Below, one piece after another: positions 27,316-33,944 of a stretch of DNA of 64,000 nucleotides. The notes beneath the pieces are model-generated. The model was not told the origin of the DNA. It searched no databases and saw only the letters and a list, made by a program, of their open reading frames with translations. The position numbers were made by a program, and so were the translations under genes. The stretch lies in assembly GCF_900113525.1 (NCBI RefSeq), contig NZ_FOPP01000001.1:310001-374000 (forward strand). Reading direction: 5' to 3'. The stretch comes from Pedobacter insulae (GTDB lineage Bacteria > Bacteroidota > Bacteroidia > Sphingobacteriales > Sphingobacteriaceae). The number at the start of each line of letters is the position of its first letter. Position 1 is the stretch's first letter.

Positions 27316-28218
27316 ATGAACTACATTTCAGTAAGTGAATTTGCGAATAAATGGGGATTGCCAGAAAGAACTGTGCGTCATTATTGTGCTACGGGCAAGA
27401 TAAATGGAGCTTTCTTGACGGGTAAGACCTGGAATATTCCAGCAGATGCTACAGTCCCTGACAAAGAAAATAAGAAAAAGTTCAGCGACAATATATTGCT
27501 TAATCAATTAAAGGAGCAAAAGGAGATGAGCTTAAAAGGCGGCATTTATCATCGTACTCAAATTGATTTGACTTATAATTCTAATCGTATTGAAGGCAGT
27601 AGGCTTACGCAGGAGCAAACGCGTTTTATCTTTGAAACCAATACCATTGGAGCTTCCGAAAACAATATTAATGTAGATGACATCCTAGAAACCACTAATC
27701 ATTTCCGGTGTATTGACTTAGTAATCGATAAAGCTAAGGCTAAACTTAGTGAAGCATTGATTAAAGAATTACATTTTTTATTGAAATTTGGCACGTCGGA
27801 TAGTAGAAAAGATTGGTTTAAGGTTGGCGATTACAAAAAGCTCCCCAATGAAGTGGGAGGTAATGAAACTTGTCACCCTAAAGAAGTAACTACCAAAATG
27901 AAGCAACTGCTTTCTGATTACCATCTGCTTGAGCGAAAAACCTTTCAGGATATTATTGCCTTTCATCATGATTTTGAGTTAATTCACCCCTTTCAAGACG
28001 GCAATGGACGTGTTGGCAGATTGATCATGTTTAAAGAATGTTTGGCAAATAATATAACTCCATTTATTATTGAGGAAAATTTAAAACTATTTTATTACAG
28101 GGGCTTGCAAGAATGGAACCATGTAAAGGAGTATTTACTAGACACCTGTCTTTCTGCTCAAGATAATTACAAGCATATCCTAACTTACTTCGAGATTCCT
28201 ATAGTTGATGAGGGTTGA
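27316..28218 (+). CDS. Fic/DOC AMP-transferase with N-terminal DNA-binding-like domain
   Basis: 300 aa from ATG 27316 (MNYISVSEFANKWGLPERTV). Upstream in-frame starts at 27256 and 27301 lie in or at the operator region and are less likely. Residues 3-42 look like an excisionase/MerR-type winged helix. The autoinhibitory motif S-N-R-I-E-G is at 89-94 (class II, ahead of the core). The catalytic motif HPFQDGNGR is at 224-232, complete with the histidine. Fic enzymes usually transfer AMP to a target hydroxyl. No separate antitoxin gene is present, in line with the internal inhibitory helix. Confidence 0.9.
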   Translation: MNYISVSEFANKWGLPERTVRHYCATGKINGAFLTGKTWNIPADATVPDKENKKKFSDNILLNQLKEQKEMSLKGGIYHRTQIDLTYNSNRIEGSRLTQEQTRFIFETNTIGASENNINVDDILETTNHFRCIDLVIDKAKAKLSEALIKELHFLLKFGTSDSRKDWFKVGDYKKLPNEVGGNETCHPKEVTTKMKQLLSDYHLLERKTFQDIIAFHHDFELIHPFQDGNGRVGRLIMFKECLANNITPFIIEENLKLFYYRGLQEWNHVKEYLLDTCLSAQDNYKHILTYFEIPIVDEG

Positions 28219-28230
28219 TACAAACTATCC
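28207..28230 (+). repeat. 24-bp direct repeat, right copy flanking the Fic gene
   Basis: Identical to 27165-27188. It starts within the last four codons of fic (Asp-Glu-Gly-stop) and extends 12 bp beyond. The two copies enclose about 1.04 kb holding only the operators and fic. Confidence 0.85.
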
Positions 28231-28240
28231 TGCAGTAAGT

Positions 28241-28369
28241 CGTCATTGCGAGCGTAGCGAAGCAATCTAATCGCGAGATTGCTTCGCTACGCTCGCAATG
28301 ACGAACAACCCAAACGATTAACCGATTGAACAATTAACCAAAGAGATTGCTTCGCTACGCTCGCAATGA
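28241..28369. repeat. Hairpin repeat plus half element between fic and the lipoprotein gene
   Basis: A full 63-bp element at 28241-28303 (loop AATCGCG) and a right half at 28343-28369. The half element lies inside the 3' end of the minus-strand lipoprotein gene and supplies its final codons and stop. Confidence 0.85.
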
Positions 28370-28846
28370 CAATCTTAAAAAATAGCACAGCCCAACCCCC
28401 ACTCCCAGCATAACTAGCCATACCCAATAATTTTTATGCTTATTAACAGCTTTTACAACCGAAGTAGCCTTATCGGTAGCTTTTTTGGTTGTTTGAATTT
28501 GTTTGTCTTTGCCTGTAATGCTATTCATTGATGTGGTATCGGTAGCGTAGCTACGCTGTGTGCTTAAGCCGCTAATCTCTATTTTTTTTGCTTTGCCTTT
28601 AAAACCTTCTTGTATAGAGAAATGGAATAGTGAGTCGGTAGGGAAGATGGTAATCTTGTACAAGTGTGCGGTTGAGTCGTTTACTGTGCTTTGGCGAGTA
28701 TAAGTGCTCCATTGTAATTGGCTCTCGCTGGTGGTTGTTTGCTCTTGTACAGAGGTTTTTGTTTGCAGGCGGGTTAATGATTTTTTAACGCCGCAGGCAG
28801 AGAGGGTTACTATGATGGCTGCTAGGGTAAGGGTGAGGGTTTTCAT
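28355..28846 (-). CDS. Small lipoprotein with C-terminal membrane segment (unimolecular-spanin-like topology)
   Basis: 163 aa. A lipoprotein signal has its lipobox LSAC at C18. A periplasmic linker follows, rich in Thr, Ser and Gln, then a C-terminal membrane helix at about 140-157 (YWVWLVMLGVGVGLCYFL). A lipid anchor at one end and a helix at the other is the layout of u-spanins, which bridge the outer and inner membranes and fuse them in the last step of phage lysis. No sequence family can be named, so the call rests on topology and on the holin-like and endolysin-like genes upstream. The last residues (SLRA) and the stop are encoded by an invading hairpin half. Confidence 0.5.
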   Translation of the reverse strand: MKTLTLTLAAIIVTLSACGVKKSLTRLQTKTSVQEQTTTSESQLQWSTYTRQSTVNDSTAHLYKITIFPTDSLFHFSIQEGFKGKAKKIEISGLSTQRSYATDTTSMNSITGKDKQIQTTKKATDKATSVVKAVNKHKNYWVWLVMLGVGVGLCYFLRLSLRA

Positions 28847-28852
28847 TTTTTT

Positions 28853-28916
28853 GGAGGTTAGGGTTGGGGTTTTGGGTTGGGTGGTTGGGTTTGTGGGGTT
28901 GGTTTGGTTGGGTGGC
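28853..28916 (+). other. G-rich tract (C-rich in the sense of the lipoprotein gene)
   Basis: About 64 nt of repeated GGGTTGGGGTTTTGGGTTGG-type sequence, directly upstream of the lipoprotein start on the opposite strand. The many G-runs could fold as a G-quadruplex. It mirrors the tract at 14151-14226: in both cases the downstream gene reads it as C-rich leader. Confidence 0.6.
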
Positions 28917-28922
28917 TTCTTC

Positions 28923-29113
28923 CGTCATTGCGAGCGCAGCGAAGCAATCTAACCGTGAGATTGCTTCGCTGCGCTCGCAATGACGGGGCCGGACGCTCGC
29001 AATGACGCCCGCTCGCAATGACGGGGCCGCCCGCTCGCAATGACGGACGCTCCGTGAACGGACGCTTGGAACGGACGCTTGCATTGAGATTGCTTCGCTG
29101 CGCTCGCAATGAC
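28923..29113. repeat. Hairpin repeat and fragments in the lysis-like cassette
   Basis: A full 63-bp element at 28923-28985 (loop AACCGTG) is followed by several short right-end fragments (CGCTCGCAATGACG) to about 29045 and a right half at 29088-29113. The block separates the endolysin-like gene from the lipoprotein gene by 285 bp and contains no gene. Confidence 0.85.
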
Positions 29114-29131
29114 GGATGCTTGGTGTGACGC

Positions 29132-29659
29132 TTAGTTAACATACCTCGCAACTTGATAAATGCTTTTTACAAGTCGCCGTTTGCGGTACACGCCATCGCC
29201 TTCACGGCTGCCTTGGGTATTGGTGTTGCCTTCTACGGTAATGAGCCAGGTGTTGTCCCAGCTATCTATAAAACCTGTGTGGGCAATGCGCCCTTTATCG
29301 GCGAAGTAAATGGCAAAAATGTCGGCTTGGGCTGGGGGCTTTTTCTGCTTGCCACGATCCCAGATTACTTTTGTAGCGGGGAACAGGCTTGGCGACCAAC
29401 CCGTTTGCGGATTGGTTATGCCCGCTTGTCCATACACCCAGCATACAAATGCGGCACACCAGGGGTTGCCTTTGGCGAGGCCAGTATAGGCAAGATATTT
29501 TTCAACGGCAGGGCCTGAATTATTGCCTTGCTCCCGTACGCCAATTTGCGAGGTGTAAATTTGTTTAACTTTGGTTCTTAAAGTATCGCTACCAGTATCA
29601 GGATAAATCCCAATAACAGAAAGCAATAAAAGCTGAGAAAAATGATTGATTTTTGCCAT
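29132..29659 (-). CDS. CHAP/TIGR02594-type peptidoglycan hydrolase (endolysin-like)
   Basis: 175 aa. An N-terminal hydrophobic stretch (FSQLLLLSVIGIYP, 7-20) could act as a signal or signal-anchor. The catalytic domain has the nucleophile C68 in GNPWCAAFVCWVYG, the histidine H127 in RIAHTGFI, and VEGNTN at 142-147 near the third catalytic position. This matches cysteine amidase/endopeptidases of the CHAP/NlpC class that cut peptidoglycan peptides. Its start lies 82 bp inside the 3' end of the holin-like gene. Phage-derived and cellular versions both exist, and no other phage gene is nearby. Confidence 0.78.
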   Translation of the reverse strand: MAKINHFSQLLLLSVIGIYPDTGSDTLRTKVKQIYTSQIGVREQGNNSGPAVEKYLAYTGLAKGNPWCAAFVCWVYGQAGITNPQTGWSPSLFPATKVIWDRGKQKKPPAQADIFAIYFADKGRIAHTGFIDSWDNTWLITVEGNTNTQGSREGDGVYRKRRLVKSIYQVARYVN

Positions 29660-29943
29660 GGCGTAAAGTGTTTAAAGTTGGTTTCGAAATGATAAATTGA
29701 ATAGATCGCAAATATTGGCCAGATCATTCTGATGAGCCACCACGTGGCGAGTTTAAAAATGAACATGGCTAGTACTGCCATTAAAATTGCGCTTAGTGCG
29801 CCGGGGTCTATGGGGGCTGCGCTATTGTCGACCATACGCACCATTTGCGGGAAGATGATGAAGAGCAAAAGTGCTATCAAAATTCCGAGGTATTCTTTCT
29901 TTAGGCGTGGCCCTTGAAAGAGAATTGATTTTAGGTATTCCAT
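29578..29943 (-). CDS. Holin-like small membrane protein
   Basis: 121 aa with three clear membrane segments at about 17-36 (YLGILIALLLFIIFPQMV), 48-68 (GALSAILMAVLAMFIFKL) and 98-121, and a hydrophobic loop at 70-86. The size and number of helices fit class I holins or phage-holin-like accessory proteins, but no family motif is seen. The call depends on the overlapping downstream peptidoglycan hydrolase gene. It follows the DUF6266-like gene after 59 bp. Confidence 0.5.
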   Translation of the reverse strand: MEYLKSILFQGPRLKKEYLGILIALLLFIIFPQMVRMVDNSAAPIDPGALSAILMAVLAMFIFKLATWWLIRMIWPIFAIYSIYHFETNFKHFTPWQKSIIFLSFYCFLLLGFILILVAIL

Positions 29944-30002
29944 GATTTTAAGGTTTAAGGGTGAAAAGTCCGTTGCACAGTGTGCAACGGATTAGGTAAA
30001 TA

Positions 30003-30650
30003 CTAGATAGCTTCCAGTTCAGGTAGTGTTATTTTACCTAAGTACTGGGTTGGCGAAACTTTACGCTCGTCTCGCGTGACGCAGAATGCCCAAATGTGCA
30101 GCTCATCCCCAACGTCTCCGTCTAATTCCAGGCTAAGCGTTCCGCCTGCCCTTACTGCGCTCTCTTCAACATCGTACAGGTTGCTGGTTTTGTTATAGAT
30201 TACTACTATAACCTTATCATCAACATGGATTCCGCGTTTTTCAATAAAGATCCAGTTTATCGTAAGCATATTGCCTTCCAAAAGCATATGCAGCTGTCTT
30301 AAGGGTGCCAATGTTCCCTTGCTTAACTGCATTGTGGGGTAGCTCACGGTATAATCCGGATAATCGCCCTCGATCGCTGTTGTGATAAATGCTCTTACTG
30401 CTGCGTTGTAGCCTGTAAGTCCACCCAGTTTTTTGTCGCCAAAGCCGAGTGAGAGGATATCCTTTATAGGACTAAGCATAGCTGCTGATAGCGTAAATTT
30501 AGCCTGTACGGCTAGTTGCAATTCCGACGCTTTTTTAGCGCTCTTCTTTGGTAGACTCCTAAGGTAGTTTACTTTGCGCCAGCTACTGCCCACAACGCTA
30601 CCGAATTTGCCTGAAATGGTGCCGTTGGCACCTTTTGAATAATTTCCCAT
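30003..30650 (-). CDS. DUF6266-like protein
   Basis: 215 aa without signal peptide or membrane helix. The N-terminal block GNYSKGANGTISGKFGSVVG, with SSWRKVNYLRSLPKK after it, matches what I know of DUF6266, a family seen mainly in Bacteroidota and often in several copies per genome. Mid-protein SLGFGDKKLGGLTGYNAAVR is also conserved in style. The C-terminal half is probably beta-rich (GTLSLELDGDVGDELHIWAF). The function is unknown. It is the first gene of a cassette with holin-, endolysin- and spanin-like genes, so it may be the cargo or the effector of that cassette. Confidence 0.7.
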   Translation of the reverse strand: MGNYSKGANGTISGKFGSVVGSSWRKVNYLRSLPKKSAKKASELQLAVQAKFTLSAAMLSPIKDILSLGFGDKKLGGLTGYNAAVRAFITTAIEGDYPDYTVSYPTMQLSKGTLAPLRQLHMLLEGNMLTINWIFIEKRGIHVDDKVIVVIYNKTSNLYDVEESAVRAGGTLSLELDGDVGDELHIWAFCVTRDERKVSPTQYLGKITLPELEAI

Positions 30651-30687
30651 TTTTTTAATTTTTAAATTGTGAATAAAACTGTTTGTT

Positions 30688-30722
30688 CATAATCGCTTTG
30701 TTACCGGTAATGATTGATTATG
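30688..30722. promoter_or_regulatory. Nested dyad operator in the DUF6266 gene leader
   Basis: An outer inverted repeat CATAATC (30688-30694) / GATTATG (30716-30722) encloses a perfect inner palindrome TTACCGGTAA (30701-30710). The dyad lies immediately downstream of the minus-strand -7 box at 30727-30734, so it would cover the transcription start and block RNA polymerase when bound. Confidence 0.6.
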
Positions 30723-30726
30723 AAAG

Positions 30727-30734
30727 CAAACTTA
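30727..30734 (-). promoter_or_regulatory. -7 box TAAGTTTG for the DUF6266 cassette
   Basis: On the minus strand this fits TAnnTTTG and lies 77-84 nt upstream of the ATG at 30650. It sits between a dyad on the downstream side and phased repeats on the upstream side. Confidence 0.5.
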
Positions 30735-30753
30735 GGGCGGTGGGCGTTTCCAC

Positions 30754-30820
30754 TGAACTTTTGAACGAAAATGAACGAAAATGAACGTTTTTGAACGAAA
30801 ATGAACGTTTGTCTCGTTCA
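30754..30820. promoter_or_regulatory. Helically phased TGAAC repeats upstream of the DUF6266 promoter
   Basis: TGAAC occurs at 30754, 30762, 30772, 30782, 30792 and 30802. The last five are exactly 10 bp apart, mostly as TGAACGAAAA or TGAACGTTTT, and an inverted GTTCA lies at 30816-30820. The 10-bp period puts all sites on one DNA face. They cover about -27 to -90 relative to the -7 box, a position for an activator or a cooperative repressor. Confidence 0.7.
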
Positions 30821-30904
30821 CGATGGTAAAAGATTGAATTGAAATTAAAAGGTAATAGTGTAGCCTGTTTTCTTACTAAAAAATGCCTTTTTTTTGCTAT
30901 TTAG

Positions 30905-30962
30905 GTTAATAACAGGTATAGGGGAGGTAAAGAAAAGGTTAAGGATATGTTAATAACAGGTA
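30905..30962. repeat. 14-bp direct repeat GTTAATAACAGGTA, two copies
   Basis: Copies at 30905-30918 and 30949-30962, 44 bp apart, lie in the 364-bp gene-free stretch between the DUF6266 and HTH genes. The rest of that stretch is AT-rich with no coding signal. Confidence 0.6.
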
Positions 30963-31014
30963 AGCGAGTCTCAAGCTAATCCCGAAGCAATCCCAAACAA
31001 GTCCCAGGGTCTTG

Positions 31015-31311
31015 TCAGATCCTACCTCGATTAATACTTTCCATGAATGCGCTATTCAGATCGCTCTTATAAAATCGATTTCCCCCAGGCATTTTCATGG
31101 GTCTTAAAGTTCCGTCTTTTACTTTACGTCTGTAAGTGCTATCGCTTATGCGGAGGTATGCTATTACCTGCTGGCGCGTCAACATTTCATCGTTTATCTC
31201 TGGAGTGATGGGAGAAGGGGAGTCTATTATGGGCAATGGTCTCCTCAATTCTGTCAGGATCTCCCGTAGGAGTTCTAACACTTGCATTTCGAAAGGAGTA
31301 TTGTTTTCCAT
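31015..31311 (-). CDS. Helix-turn-helix (excisionase/HTH_17-like) DNA-binding protein
   Basis: 98 aa from ATG 31311 (MENNTPFEMQVLELLREI). A longer frame to 31407 only translates the direct repeats upstream. The C-terminal winged-helix segment MLTRQQVIAYLRISDSTYRR ... LRPMKMPGGNRFYKSD is typical of Bacteroidota HTH_17 proteins. It lies upstream of the DUF6266 cassette in the same direction and is a candidate regulator of its operators. Confidence 0.78.
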   Translation of the reverse strand: MENNTPFEMQVLELLREILTELRRPLPIIDSPSPITPEINDEMLTRQQVIAYLRISDSTYRRKVKDGTLRPMKMPGGNRFYKSDLNSAFMESINRGRI

Positions 31312-31346
31312 CAAAGAAATTTGTTTTCTCAAAGATGTGTCAACTA

Positions 31347-31410
31347 GCCTGTCTAAAAAAGGCAAAGGCTGTCTAAATGCGGCACAGAGCCTGTCTAAAA
31401 CCGGCAAGGG
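31347..31410. repeat. Three 20-22-bp direct repeats upstream of the HTH gene
   Basis: Units carry CTGTCTAAA at 31349, 31369 and 31391, followed by GGCA at similar distance (GCCTGTCTAAAAAAGGCAAA, GGCTGTCTAAATGCGGCACA, GCCTGTCTAAAACCGGCAAG). They lie between the divergent HTH and XRE genes and resemble tandem regulator sites. Confidence 0.6.
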
Positions 31411-31500
31411 CTATTATCTTATTGATTAAAGCACTTTTTATAACCAAACTATTTAACTACTTTAGATTAAATAAGTTAACCTAGCTTAACGCTTATTCCC

Positions 31501-31971
31501 ATGGCTAAATTTAATTTTGGAGAAAACCTACGCAATCTCAGAGCAGTAAGAGGCATTACCCAGGATGCAATAGCGCTCAAACTTGGCATTTCACAGCGCA
31601 GTTATAGTAGGATCGAGAAGCGGGAGAGTTTGCCTCAGCGTGAGCAAATTGAAATCATCGCTAAATATTTCGACGTTCTCTTAACTGATTTATTACCTCC
31701 CGTAGATAAGTCGGATCCCCTTTACGTACCGCTTAAAAAAAGTTCAAAGGCAAAAAAGCCAGTGATTTTTTGGAACACTTCGCTAGGTAATATGCTCATT
31801 ATCGGTTCATTTATTGCTATTCTGGGCGCCACTTACGAGTTTGTTACGGGTTTTTGTTTATACTACAAAGCTTCTGAAGCAACAATTAACAAGGCTCGGT
31901 GGAGTGTTTCGCTGATTGTTTTTGTTTTTATGCTGTATAAGGTAAGGAAGATTAAGAAAGAACAGGCCTAG
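31501..31971 (+). CDS. XRE-family regulator with two membrane helices
   Basis: 156 aa. The N-terminal Cro/CI helix-turn-helix is at about 8-62 (LRNLRAVRGITQDAIALKLG and SQRSYSRIEKRESLP). Two hydrophobic segments follow at about 98-120 (LGNMLIIGSFIAILGATYEF) and 135-150 (VSLIVFVFMLYKV). A membrane-bound DNA-binding protein could sense an envelope state. It is divergent from the HTH gene and could belong either with the lysis-like cassette or with the capsule locus that begins 87 bp downstream. Confidence 0.8.
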   Translation: MAKFNFGENLRNLRAVRGITQDAIALKLGISQRSYSRIEKRESLPQREQIEIIAKYFDVLLTDLLPPVDKSDPLYVPLKKSSKAKKPVIFWNTSLGNMLIIGSFIAILGATYEFVTGFCLYYKASEATINKARWSVSLIVFVFMLYKVRKIKKEQA

Positions 31972-32057
31972 CCAAAAAATAATACTAAACATTGTGCTTC
32001 AAAATATTTAAAACTATCTTTATCCTATTACGTATGTACTTACACATATTAAAAGCG

Positions 32058-33740
32058 ATGAAAAGAATTAAAACGGTTGCCATCTTCTTGTTTCTCCTCT
32101 CCAATGTTTTTATAGCTTCTGCACAAACCTTACCCTTAGGGCTTCTGCATAATTTGGAAGACAATTTTAGGCGGCAACAACTGCTAGGTAACGATACTTC
32201 AAAAAGGTCGTTTATGGTAAGGCCGTTACATATGAGTGAAGCCGATGATTTGAATTACGGTGATTCTGCTTCCTCAGTTAAATTACGTACGCAATTATGG
32301 GCTAGTAGCAGCAATAAGTTTAAGCTGTATGCACTGCCTATCACATTGCAGCAACAATTAAACAGTCACCACCCTTACGGTATTAATGATGGGGCAATGA
32401 TCCCTTCTAAAGGTTACCAGGCTATGTTTTCGGCCGGGGTATTTTTAAAAGCAGGACCGTTAACCGTGCAGTTTAGGCCGGAGTATGTTTTTGCGCAGAA
32501 TAGTAAATATCCAGTTTTAACGGATTTTGATCAGCCGGCAACACTATTGAACGCTTATTATGGGTATTATAATTCGGTAGATGCTCCTTCCAACTTTGGG
32601 AATGGAACTTATAGCCAGTTTAATTTAGGCCAAAGTAGTGTGCGCTTAAATTTGGGTGCTGCATCTGTTGGTATTTCTAATGAAAATTTATGGTGGGGAC
32701 CCGGCAGATATAACAGTTTAATTATGACAAACAATGCCGCTGGTTTTAAACACTTAACATTAAATACGACTAAGCCAGTAATAACGGCGATTGGTTCATT
32801 TGAAGCTCAATTGATAGCAGGGAAATTGGAAAATTCAGGAGTTGCTAATCCCGAGGGGGTAAAATATAGCGTTAAAAAGAGAGATTCTCGCTACATCAAC
32901 GGTTTGTCGCTTGCTTATCAACCAAAATGGATCTCGGGTTTATATTTAGGCTTAAATCGTTCTTTCATTTCCTATAGTAACGATGTGGGCAATAGTTTTA
33001 CCGATTACCTACCTGTTTTCTCTTTTTTAACAAAATCAGCTTATGCTGAGGATTCCAATTCAAATACAGAAGACACTAAAAAAAGAGATCAGCTTATTTC
33101 GTTTTTTACCCGCTGGGTATGGCCAGAGTCACGTTCAGAAATTTATTTTGAGTGGGGTAGAGAGGATCATTCATGGAATGGACGTGATGCATTTTTGGAG
33201 CCGGAACATACTCGTGCTTATGTTGTTGGCTTCAATAAGCTGGTCCCTTTTAGGCAAAAGGCAGGGGAATTTATTCAAATTGGGGTTGAGTTTAGTCAAT
33301 TAGAACAATCTAATAGTAATGAAGTTCGAGGCGCCGGTACATGGTATAGTCACTCTCAAATTATTCATGGTTACACGCAGAAGGGACAATTCTTAGGGGC
33401 TGGTAATGGTCCCGATAATATGCAAACCTTAGATATAGCTTGGGTAAAGGAGCTAAAACGAATTGGCTTAAAGATAGAGAGAAGAGTGCACAATAATGAT
33501 CTTTATTATAAAGGTTTTAATGCAACTAGGGATCCGAGAAGGCACTGGGTTGATTTAGGTTTTATTGGACAATTTGACTATACTAAGGGTAAAATTACCC
33601 TAAATGCCCAATTAGGATTAATTAATTCGTTGAATTATCAATACTATTTACCCAATCCCCCAGTGGGTGAGTATTGGCATGGGAATAAAAATGATTTCGC
33701 TAATTTCAATTTAAAAATAGGCTTAATGTATAGTTTGTAA
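32058..33740 (+). CDS. Capsule assembly Wzi-family outer-membrane protein
   Basis: 560 aa from ATG 32058 (MKRIKTVAIFLFLLSNVFIA, signal peptide ending ASAQ). An upstream start at 31992 would put an extra hydrophobic stretch ahead of the signal and is unlikely. The body has Wzi-like beta-barrel features (SNENLWWGPGRYNSLIMTNN, FFTRWVWPESRSEIYFEWGR) and ends in an aromatic residue-containing strand. Wzi proteins anchor capsule polymer at the surface. It opens the second polysaccharide locus. The following 204-bp gap carries the promoter of wza. Confidence 0.85.
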   Translation: MKRIKTVAIFLFLLSNVFIASAQTLPLGLLHNLEDNFRRQQLLGNDTSKRSFMVRPLHMSEADDLNYGDSASSVKLRTQLWASSSNKFKLYALPITLQQQLNSHHPYGINDGAMIPSKGYQAMFSAGVFLKAGPLTVQFRPEYVFAQNSKYPVLTDFDQPATLLNAYYGYYNSVDAPSNFGNGTYSQFNLGQSSVRLNLGAASVGISNENLWWGPGRYNSLIMTNNAAGFKHLTLNTTKPVITAIGSFEAQLIAGKLENSGVANPEGVKYSVKKRDSRYINGLSLAYQPKWISGLYLGLNRSFISYSNDVGNSFTDYLPVFSFLTKSAYAEDSNSNTEDTKKRDQLISFFTRWVWPESRSEIYFEWGREDHSWNGRDAFLEPEHTRAYVVGFNKLVPFRQKAGEFIQIGVEFSQLEQSNSNEVRGAGTWYSHSQIIHGYTQKGQFLGAGNGPDNMQTLDIAWVKELKRIGLKIERRVHNNDLYYKGFNATRDPRRHWVDLGFIGQFDYTKGKITLNAQLGLINSLNYQYYLPNPPVGEYWHGNKNDFANFNLKIGLMYSL

Positions 33741-33910
33741 GATATTTTAATTACCTCGTAAACAACTAGCTGGAAAAAAGAAGAAATTTTCCTTTATTAC
33801 CGGCATCAAATTTGCTTAAGCAGCAGAACTTGTTAATTTTAAGGGAAAGCGCCTAGATTAACAGACGATTAATTTTGAGCTTAATCCTAACATTTTCAAG
33901 TTCATAATAG

Positions 33911-33918
33911 TATATTTG
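33911..33918 (+). promoter_or_regulatory. -7 box TATATTTG upstream of the capsule export genes
   Basis: An exact TAnnTTTG match 26 nt before the ATG at 33945. The following genes to 59756 are spaced by only a few bases, so this is the likely main promoter of the capsule operon. Confidence 0.6.
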
Positions 33919-33944
33919 CGAAATTAATTATAACCATTCAATCT

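Noticed and set aside
28704..29151. Open frames on both strands between the lipoprotein and endolysin-like genes
   Set aside because: They consist of hairpin repeat translation (HCERSEAI, SLRAQRSNL) and the G-rich tract.
30754..30820. TGAAC array as plasmid-type replication iterons
   Set aside because: No Rep-like gene is nearby, and the array lies directly upstream of a -7 box facing the DUF6266 gene, so a regulatory role is simpler.
28355..31971. Cassette as a prophage remnant
   Set aside because: No capsid, tail, terminase, integrase or att-like repeat is visible. Only lysis-type functions and regulators are present. A remnant cannot be fully excluded, but nothing else supports it.
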